Assembly (NCBI RefSeq): GCF_015999335.1
Contig: NZ_JAEACP010000028.1
Location: 1 to 51,478, forward strand
Source of the DNA: Tabrizicola soli
GTDB taxonomy: Bacteria > Pseudomonadota > Alphaproteobacteria > Rhodobacterales > Rhodobacteraceae
Length of the DNA: 51,478 bases
Reading direction: 5' to 3'
The position numbers and the translations under genes were made by a program. Positions 45,675 through 51,478 of the stretch are shown piece by piece (position 1 is the first letter of the stretch; each line of letters starts with the position of its first letter). The notes beneath the pieces are model-generated. The model was given only the letters and a program-made list of their open reading frames with translations, was not told where the DNA came from and searched no databases.

Positions 45675-45902
45675 TCACTCCCTTTCTTTCACGACATACC
45701 CTGCCACGAAGTTCACCGCCCCCTGGGCCAGCGCGAGCCCTCCGGCGGCGAGCGAAGCGCCGACCTCTCCACCGCAGGCCTCCGACAGCCCCGGCAGCCA
45801 GGGCGCGATGGTCGCGGCCACGATCGGGCCGAGAAGGCTCGTCCAGCCGACGGCGGCCATCTTGCGGGTGGGGCGTAGGGTGGCCTGGTTGATCAGTTTC
45901 AT
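45675..45902 (-). CDS. Holin-like protein of second phage module
   Basis: A 75-residue protein with two hydrophobic segments (about 17-36 and 48-68; SLLGPIVAATIAPWLPGL and SLAAGGLALAQGAVNFVAGY) and a charged C-terminus VKERE. It follows the amidase gene by 22 bases on the same strand. Topology and position indicate a small holin. Confidence 0.6.
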   Translation of the reverse strand: MKLINQATLRPTRKMAAVGWTSLLGPIVAATIAPWLPGLSEACGGEVGASLAAGGLALAQGAVNFVAGYVVKERE

Positions 45903-45924
45903 GTGGTCTCTCCTTTGGGGTGCT

Positions 45925-46380
45925 TCAGGCCCGGTTGATCCAAGTGTGCACGACGAAGCCCGGGCAGGCTTTGGCGGCGTGGTCGTTGTGACCGGTGATG
46001 CGTGTGATGGCGGTCTCGGCGCGGATGGCCTCGATCAGGCCGCGCAGGGCCCGTTCCTGGGCGGCTGTGAAGTTCCGCTCGAAGGGATCGGTCGCGGATG
46101 AACCCGCTCCGCCGATTAGGCAAATGTGGATGACACCGCGATTGTGGCCTTCGACCCCGGCCCCGATCTCGGTCTCCGCGCGGCCGGGCAGGATCGCACC
46201 GTCGCGATCGATCAGATGGTGGTAGCCGATCTTGCGCCAGCCGCGTTCCTCGCGGTGCCAGCGGTCGATCTCCTTGCGCTTGGCGGTGAGGGGCTGGCCG
46301 CGCATCCAGTCGGGGTGGGTGGCGGCGCAGTGGATGACGATCTCGTCCACGGGGTAGCGGGCGCTGCCCTGGAAGATCAT
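45925..46380 (-). CDS. N-acetylmuramoyl-L-alanine amidase (T7 lysozyme-like endolysin)
   Basis: A 151-residue Amidase_2 protein. EIVIHCAATHPDWMRG provides the first zinc His, GYHHLIDRDGAILPGR the catalytic region, and ITGHNDHAAKACPGF the second His and Cys ligands. It cleaves the amide between MurNAc and the stem peptide. The ATG at 46380 is used. Upstream the frame stays open and reads KDGLFGPRTDASLKAVAAER, a peptidoglycan-binding-repeat signature, but with no start before a terminator. The gene may be truncated at its 5' end, or use a non-standard start. Confidence 0.82.
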   Translation of the reverse strand: MIFQGSARYPVDEIVIHCAATHPDWMRGQPLTAKRKEIDRWHREERGWRKIGYHHLIDRDGAILPGRAETEIGAGVEGHNRGVIHICLIGGAGSSATDPFERNFTAAQERALRGLIEAIRAETAITRITGHNDHAAKACPGFVVHTWINRA

Positions 46381-46500
46381 CGGCCCGGCGGCCGCCGCGA
46401 TCGCCGGTGGCTCCGGGTTTCGGATCGCGCCTCGTTCAGCCGCCACGGCCTTCAGGGAAGCATCGGTGCGCGGGCCAAAGAGGCCATCTTTCGGGCAAAG

Positions 46501-46524
46501 AAAAACCCCGCCGGAAGGGTGGGG
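46501..46524 (-). terminator. Rho-independent terminator between tail and lysis genes (second module)
   Basis: On the minus strand CCCCACCC, loop TTCC, GGCGGGG, then TTTTT. It has the same position relative to the tail and lysin genes as the terminator at 9095-9117 in the first module. Confidence 0.65.
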
Positions 46525-46546
46525 CGTGGGGCGGTCTGGGCGGGGT

Positions 46547-46693
46547 TCAACCGGCGGCGGGCGGGTCCGGCGGGGGGCTTTGCGCCTCCCGGGCGGCGGC
46601 CAGTTCAGCGGCGAGAAGCGCGCAGCGTTCGGAGAGGATCGCGATCTGCTGGCGCAGTTCGGCGACATAGGCGGCGGAAGCGGATGGCGACAT
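46547..46693 (-). CDS. Small coiled-coil protein, 48 residues
   Basis: ATG 46693 with AAAGGAG upstream, to TGA 46547. It begins MSPSASAAYVAELRQQIAIL and continues ERCALLAAELAAAREAQSPP, a clear heptad coiled coil, then a Pro-rich tail. It lies between the DUF2793 gene and the lysis genes, where the first module has its holin-like coiled-coil protein. Confidence 0.55.
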   Translation of the reverse strand: MSPSASAAYVAELRQQIAILSERCALLAAELAAAREAQSPPPDPPAAG

Positions 46694-46710
46694 GGAGGCT
46701 CCTTTCAGTG

Positions 46711-48594
46711 TCAGAAGTCAGTTTCGAGGTGGAGGCCCGTGCATTCGAACGCGACAGTCGCGGCGGTGGCGCCGTTGTTCAGGAAAAGGCGTGGGGCAAG
46801 GAAGGTCGCCGCCTGTGGCAGGTCGGTCGTTACTTCCTGTTCGAATACCGCGCTGGTCAGTTCATTGACCGCGCGCAACCAGACCGAGGTGCCCGCCGCA
46901 GGGCACCAGATTGTCAGGGTGATAAGCCCCGCCGTCGCGACCGGAAACCCGGCACCGAGATCCACGAGGGCTGGCGCGCCGGTTGCGTCATTGCTGACCA
47001 GCTGCCAGTTCGTGTGCGTGCCGCGCTGGAAGCCGAGGCCGATGGCTTCGATGAGAGCGGAAAGGGTTGTGGTCACGGCGAGGGCGGCCACCGAGGACAG
47101 CAGGCCAAAGAAGTCCATCCCGGTCGCTTGCAGGGTGGTCAGGCTGATCCGGGCGACAAGGGTGAAGCCACCGAGGCCCGCGGCATTGCCTCGCCAGCAA
47201 GTCGTGACGGCCGAGCGTTGATCGCAGACGGAATCCACCACTGCGGCCGAGGTCACGCGCCAGCGCCGGGAGCTGGACAGAAGTGATCCCGCCGCCAGGG
47301 CGGGGTGGCTGACGGTGCCGACACTGGTCAATGCGATGCCTTGCGCGGCGATCGTCGCGGCCGAGACTGGCGCCCAGGCCCCGATCCGGTTCAGGCCCAT
47401 ATGCGGCTGCAAGGGGAAGTCGCGCCCGGAGGGCCGGACTACCTCCAGCCAGGGCGCGCCCGCGCGCTGCCGTCCGTAGAGGGCCAGCTTGCCTGCCGGG
47501 GGCGAGGCAGGCACGGCCGAAAGGCCGGGGATCACGATCGGCGCCGGGAACTCCGCCCGCCCCGTGGCGCGATCGATCACGAAGGCATCGAAGAAGGCAG
47601 AGCCGTTCGGCGAGACCTTCAGCGACACATCATCGGACCCGAGAAGCCCGAACAGCGCCCGAGCCGAGAAGCCGGTCTTCAGGGCAAGGCTGGCATCATT
47701 CCCGGCCGCAGCCTTGTTGATTGTCGCCTCATGCGATCCGCCTGCGTTGTTCAGAAGCGTGGCGGCGGCGTTGACACTGAGCCGATTTGTGGCATCGGGC
47801 GAGGCACCGCCGAGGCCCAAGCCCAGCACGGTCACGTTCGCCGCGGCGGCGCCGATCGCGGTCACGCTAGCCGCGAAGGTGACAGTGGGCGTGTTGATGA
47901 TGGTGCTGCCCAGCGCCCCTGCGGTGTTCGATCCGAGGTTGATGACGGTCGTCGATCCGGCTGCGCCACCAGTGCCGAGGTTCACGGTCTTGGTGACGCC
48001 CGTGGTCGTGCCGCCGGTGCCGATGCCATAAGTGGCAGTCGTCGTCGCGGTGCCGATCGTCACCGCCGAATTCGAAAAGGTCGTGGCCCCCGCAAAGGTC
48101 TGGGCGGCATTGCCGAGATGGGCGAGCGTTGCGGAGAGGTTCGGTAGGGTAAAGGTGCGGGTCGTGCCCGCCGAGAGGCCAGAGAGATCGAAGGCGGCAA
48201 GCTTGGTCGGGTCGGCATCATCGGCGAGGCGAAAAAGGTTGTCAGGGATGGGCAGCGCTGCCTGCCGTACCCATGCGCCACCGAGAAAGGTCAGGGCAGC
48301 ATCGGTGGCACGATCCCAGACGGACCAGCCCTCGGCCGGGGGATAGAAGGCCCAGGCACCGTCCTGCCAGGCTGCGATCGAAAAGGCTTGGCCTGCCCAA
48401 GCGGCCGTGGGTGCCGCGCCTACGACAAAGCGTGCACCATCGACCGGCGATCCCGGCGGAGCGTTCAGTCCGGTGCTTTCCACGGCAGGCTGCACAAGGG
48501 CATCGAGAGCGCGGAAGGCCTCGTTGACGGTGATGTGCTTCTGCGCCTGGTTTGCCTCGAGGAAAGAGAGACGGATGTTCGGGGTGTCGGCCAT
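46711..48594 (-). CDS. DUF2793 tail fibre-like protein (copy 2)
   Basis: A 627-residue paralogue of the protein at 9480-11402: N-terminal DUF2793 (PNIRLSFLEANQAQKHITVN), Thr/Gly repeat middle (TATTTATYGIGTGGTTTGVT) and C-terminal domain ending GLHLETDF. Long blocks such as the TKTVNLGTGG region are nearly identical to copy 1, while the N-terminal third differs more. Same strand as copy 1. Confidence 0.85.
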   Translation of the reverse strand: MADTPNIRLSFLEANQAQKHITVNEAFRALDALVQPAVESTGLNAPPGSPVDGARFVVGAAPTAAWAGQAFSIAAWQDGAWAFYPPAEGWSVWDRATDAALTFLGGAWVRQAALPIPDNLFRLADDADPTKLAAFDLSGLSAGTTRTFTLPNLSATLAHLGNAAQTFAGATTFSNSAVTIGTATTTATYGIGTGGTTTGVTKTVNLGTGGAAGSTTVINLGSNTAGALGSTIINTPTVTFAASVTAIGAAAANVTVLGLGLGGASPDATNRLSVNAAATLLNNAGGSHEATINKAAAGNDASLALKTGFSARALFGLLGSDDVSLKVSPNGSAFFDAFVIDRATGRAEFPAPIVIPGLSAVPASPPAGKLALYGRQRAGAPWLEVVRPSGRDFPLQPHMGLNRIGAWAPVSAATIAAQGIALTSVGTVSHPALAAGSLLSSSRRWRVTSAAVVDSVCDQRSAVTTCWRGNAAGLGGFTLVARISLTTLQATGMDFFGLLSSVAALAVTTTLSALIEAIGLGFQRGTHTNWQLVSNDATGAPALVDLGAGFPVATAGLITLTIWCPAAGTSVWLRAVNELTSAVFEQEVTTDLPQAATFLAPRLFLNNGATAATVAFECTGLHLETDF

Positions 48595-48620
48595 GGGGGC
48601 GCCTTACGTCTCGGTGAACT

Positions 48621-49344
48621 TCAAAGGGTGATGTCGAGAATGGCGCCGCGGCCAAGCACCGGTCTGCGCGATGCGCGCCGCGAGGGGGCCAGAGACTGGG
48701 GCGCCGAAGTCGGCTGTTTGCATCGCCGTCGTGTAGGTGAAGGCAGGCGTGGCAAGGCCGGAAACCGTCCGCACCACTTCGGTCAAGGCCCAGTTGTCGC
48801 CCGCGAAGGCGCGGGTGCGGCGCGTCCAGCTGAGGGCGATATCGCCGCCGGGGAGGTTCACCCGTCGGGCATGACAGGGCCGCCAGGGCCGCAGACCGCG
48901 GGCTGAAGGCGCGAAACTGACCGCAAGATTCGCCGGATCGCCCGCCGGTTTGCTTGAGGCGCCGATCCGCCAGTTCCAGGGTGCGCCATAGTCCGCGCTG
49001 CCGATCGGCAGGGGTTTGACCCCGCCATCGAGCACGACGACCCGCGCCCCGGCGGTGGCCGGATTGGCGATCGCATCCTCGGTGCCGAGAAGGCCACGCA
49101 GGAGCCGGGTCAGCCGCCAGCGCCCGGGCGATTGCGGGCTGGCTGCGGCGAAGCCGACGATCTCCCAAGAATCAGGCGCGGTCTCGATCGCGAGCCAGTT
49201 TGTGCCCGAAAACACCGCCGGATCGCTGACGCTGGCGAACTGGCCCGCGATCATGTCGACCCAAAGCTCGTTGCCGCGGTCGAAGCGGTTGGTCGGCCCG
49301 GCATAGAAAGGGAAGGCAAGCGTGCCAAACCAGCCCGGCCGCAA
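48621..49344 (-). pseudogene. C-terminal fragment of a second gp15-type baseplate protein
   Basis: Begins abruptly at RPGWFGTLAFPFYAGPTNRF and matches the C-terminal about 240 residues of the first module's baseplate protein (ETAPDSWEIVGFA; RLTRLLRGLLGTEDA; APWNWRIG). Near the end a one-base loss shifts the frame: the expected VLGRGAILDITL ending at TGA 48621 is read in a neighbouring frame. Its 5' part is missing beyond 49344. Confidence 0.75.
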
Positions 49345-49471
49345 GATTGTAATAGAAGCGCTATGCTTAACCGAAGGGTGATCCGAGACCCCCCCGAATA
49401 GCCTGCTGTTTTTCCTCGAGGGTGGCGAAGGTCAAGGTGTCAGGCACCAAACTCATCCTCTCAAATTCGGG
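49345..49471. other. Junction between phage fragment and WYL gene
   Basis: The minus strand has a 29-codon frame, MSLVPDTLTFATLEEKQQAI and on, ending in TAA next to the baseplate fragment. It may be an IS or other mobile-element end that caused the truncation, but I cannot name it. Confidence 0.3.
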
Positions 49472-50446
49472 TCACGGCATGGCGGCAAAGTCTGAGCGGC
49501 GATGCCCCTCTATCATGTCGCGCAGTGCCTCCGGAGAAAGTACCTCGACCTTGTCGCCCCATTGGTAGAGATGCCAGGCCATCTCGAGCCAGCCCGCCGC
49601 GTGGAAACGCACAATCAAGCTGCCATCGGCCTGCGGTTCCAGCACCTGCCGTGGATGGAAGCGGAAGCCTGCGGCCCGGTCGGCGGCCTCCGGGGCAAAG
49701 CGCCAGACAACCTCGCCGTATTGCGCCGGATCCTGCCAGACGCCAAAGGCCTGCGCGGCGTATTCGGCGATGGTGAATCCCTCCTGCAGTGCGAAGCTTT
49801 CGTTCAGCGTTTCGGCCTCGTGGATGAGGTCGATGCGGAAGTTGCGCACTTCATCGGCCTTGGCCGGATCGCGAGCAGCAAGATAGGTCCGATGGCCCAA
49901 GAGGACCCCGTGCGGTTCCAGGATACGGGGTGCCGCGTCCTGATTGTAGCGCGCCCGCAGACGGAAAGGGCCACGCAGGGATTCGATGATGGCGTCGAGG
50001 ATGTCCGGTTGAAGGCTGACCTTCGGCCCTGGCCTGGTGACCTGGCCCATCGCCATCAGTACGGCTTCGGCATCCGCCTCGACCCGTGCGCGGGCCGGCA
50101 CTCGTGCAAGCAGTCCATCGCGCAGGTCGTTCAAGGCCTTCGCGTGGCGCAGCCGTCCCTCGGCCTCGGCCGTACGGGCCGCAATGTCGAGCGCCTCGAC
50201 GCCGGTTTCGTGCCGAAGCTGAAACTGCGACAGGCCGGGATTGACCAGCCGCCAGCGTCGCTTGCGGTCCTCTCCATCCGCAGCTTCGACATTGCCGAAG
50301 GTCTCCTCAAGCGCATCGGTCATTCGCTGCGCGGTGCGGTGCGAGACGCCGAATTCCTCGCAGATATCCTCCAGACTGACGCCGCCGCGCCGTGCAGCGG
50401 CAATCTGGGCAAGACGGATCAGATCTTGGGCCTTGGAAAACGACAT
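49472..50446 (-). CDS. WYL-domain transcriptional regulator (YafY-type)
   Basis: A 324-residue protein from ATG 50446: HTH (SLEDICEEFGVSHRTAQRMT), helical linker (ALDIAARTAEAEGRLRHAKA), WYL domain (FRLRARYNQDAAPRILEPHG, VLLGHRTYLAARD) and C-terminal WCX domain ending EALRDMIEGHRRSDFAAMP. It diverges from a 92-residue gene followed by a RecB-like nuclease, an arrangement in which it probably represses that operon. It is not closely similar to the BrxR-like protein at 26214. Confidence 0.88.
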   Translation of the reverse strand: MSFSKAQDLIRLAQIAAARRGGVSLEDICEEFGVSHRTAQRMTDALEETFGNVEAADGEDRKRRWRLVNPGLSQFQLRHETGVEALDIAARTAEAEGRLRHAKALNDLRDGLLARVPARARVEADAEAVLMAMGQVTRPGPKVSLQPDILDAIIESLRGPFRLRARYNQDAAPRILEPHGVLLGHRTYLAARDPAKADEVRNFRIDLIHEAETLNESFALQEGFTIAEYAAQAFGVWQDPAQYGEVVWRFAPEAADRAAGFRFHPRQVLEPQADGSLIVRFHAAGWLEMAWHLYQWGDKVEVLSPEALRDMIEGHRRSDFAAMP

Positions 50447-50585
50447 GCGGCCTCGCAAGCCTGTCAGAGATTGTCACCCCTGCAGGCTAGGAAGGTTGGT
50501 GCGACCTGTCGAGCCGATTCCCGAGTGATTTCCATCACCAGTTCCTTGGCCCAGCAGGCGCACCAACGAATTGAGAGGAAAAACA

Positions 50586-50864
50586 ATGGCTGGTCGTGTC
50601 ATCAGGATCGAAAGGGTTTCATCGCGAGGCGGCATCGTCGAGGAGCCTGTCTTCACGTCTAAGGGCTATCAGCTTGCCGATCCGGCGCATGGCAAACACA
50701 AGCACCACGCCGAACACGCGACCTATGTCCGAACGCTGGACGAGGCGGCCTCGCTTGTCAGTCGTGGCTTTTCGCTGCGCATGGGCGCAAAAGGCAAATC
50801 GCCATCCCTGATCGCGCCGAAAAGCCTCCGGATCGTGCGCGATAGTGATGTGTCGTTCGCCTGA
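50586..50864 (+). CDS. Small protein of unknown function next to RecB-like nuclease
   Basis: A 92-residue protein from ATG 50586 (GAGAGG upstream): MAGRVIRIERVSSRGGIVEE, a His/Lys patch HGKHKHHAEHATYVRTLDEA, then SLRMGAKGKSPSLIAPKSLR. Compact and basic. It lies divergent to the WYL regulator and 147 bases before the truncated nuclease gene, so it probably belongs to the same locus. No family recognised. Confidence 0.7.
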   Translation: MAGRVIRIERVSSRGGIVEEPVFTSKGYQLADPAHGKHKHHAEHATYVRTLDEAASLVSRGFSLRMGAKGKSPSLIAPKSLRIVRDSDVSFA

Positions 50865-51011
50865 ACCTGCGAATGGTTCAGTTGGGGCGCGCCGATTTAT
50901 TGGCGCGCCATGCCCGACAAGAATTGACACCCAAGGTGGTTATTGAAGAACCTGTGACCTGACGAGACGATTCCGGTTCGGGTTGCGCTCACTTACGATT
51001 TCAGGGCGACC

Positions 51012-51351
51012 ATGAGGAACCTCGGCGGCAACATCCTTTTCTCGGCGACCGACCTGATGCGGTTCATGGGCTGTGCCCATGCAACGACGCTCGACCTGAT
51101 GCGCATGCGCGGCGAGGGGCCGGAGCCGGGAGAAGACTCCGAGGATGCGGCGCTGCTGCAGAAACAGGGCGATGCGCACGAGGCAGCGCATCTGGAGAAG
51201 CTGAAGTCCGCCGGGAAAGCTGTGTTGGAAATTCCCCGCGGTGATCTGGTCGCCGACGCGCAAGCAACCCTGGCGGCGCTGGCGCAGGGTGCTGAGGTAG
51301 TCTTTCAGGGCGCGTTCTTGTCGGGCAACTGGGGCGGCTGGTCGGACTTCT
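51012..51351 (+). pseudogene. RecB-like (TM0106-type) nuclease, N-terminal 113 codons, cut by IS
   Basis: From ATG 51012: NLGGNILFSATDLMRFMGCA and ATTLDLMRMRGEG, then LLQKQGDAHEAAHLEKLKSA and AEVVFQGAFLSGNWGG, ending at the IS junction. The start resembles the N-terminus of TM0106-family putative RecB nucleases, which are large proteins with a Cas4/RecB-like nuclease and often a helicase domain. The active site and everything downstream lie beyond the IS. The family assignment rests on this N-terminal part. Confidence 0.65.
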
Positions 51352-51478
51352 TAGGCTCCAGACTCATTGAGTTTCAGAGCCAGAACATGACGGTTGCTGC
51401 GAGGGCGATAGCGGAGAAGAAGGTTTCCGGGCATCTGTCGTATCGGGTGGCAACGCGTCTCCAGTCCTTCAGCCGGCC
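51352..51478 (-). mobile_element. IS end, inverted copy of 1-127
   Basis: Exact reverse complement of 1-127: the transposase C-terminus reads leftward and stops at 51374-51376, and the element's tip abuts the truncated RecB-like gene. With the copy at 1-127 it forms an inverted pair around the whole window, so an assembler would break here. Confidence 0.88.

Overview
This is a GC-rich window whose codon usage and protein families point to an alphaproteobacterium of the Rhodobacterales (Paracoccus/Rhodobacter type). The evidence is a GTA-like phage tail module, DUF2793 tail proteins, a dimethylglycine/sarcosine dehydrogenase-like protein and alphaproteobacterial IS elements. The species itself cannot be read from the sequence. 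The first and last 127 bases are exact inverted copies of the same IS end, with an IS5-type transposase C-terminus reading outward. The window is therefore bounded by two copies of one IS, and each copy cuts a host gene: an FAD/GcvT dehydrogenase on the left and a RecB-like nuclease on the right.

Layout, left to right. (1) 0.1-7.7 kb: truncated dehydrogenase, a RES/Xre toxin-antitoxin pair, a small membrane protein, a PIN-toxin remnant, an AbiE (AbiEi/AbiEii) pair with a clear operator, and a ParD-like antitoxin whose toxin is eroded. (2) 7.8-19.1 kb, minus strand: lysis and tail-tip genes of a GTA-like siphoprophage (overlapping spanins, M15 endolysin, holin-like protein, DUF2793 protein, a multidomain baseplate gene split by an in-frame TAA, NlpC/P60 peptidase, DUF2163, DUF2460, 5'-truncated tape measure). 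No capsid, portal or terminase genes are present. (3) 19.1-26.1 kb: a scrap yard with an SMC-like ATPase fragment, a P-loop replication-type ATPase, an IS256 fragment cut by an IS21 element (istA broken, istB intact), an intact FitAB-type toxin-antitoxin pair and an SbcC C-terminal fragment. (4) 26.15-43.3 kb, plus strand: a tightly coupled 17-kb operon. It encodes a BrxR-like WYL regulator preceded by a perfect 15-bp inverted repeat, a 1036-residue protein of unknown function, a 2019-residue DUF1998-type DEAH helicase, a 1977-residue P-loop ATPase, and a 342-residue protein ending in a HEPN-like RX4H motif. (5) 43.7-45.5 kb: an att/tRNA-3'-end-like block and a reverse transcriptase. (6) 45.7-49.3 kb, minus strand: a second phage lysis/tail remnant (holin, amidase, second DUF2793 protein, baseplate C-terminus). 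(7) 49.5-51.35 kb: a second WYL regulator, diverging from a 92-residue protein and a RecB-like nuclease that is cut by the IS.

The most interesting object is region 4. Its WYL regulator, very large DUF1998 helicase and unknown large partner recall Druantia type III and related helicase-centred defence loci. The giant ATPase plus a HEPN-type terminal gene suggests a variant or undescribed anti-phage system: helicase and unknown protein as sensor, ATPase as transducer, HEPN RNase as effector. That scheme is inference. Around it sit three apparently complete TA-type loci, an RT, a second interrupted nuclease locus and two decayed prophage tails, which together make a typical defence island assembled by phage and IS activity.
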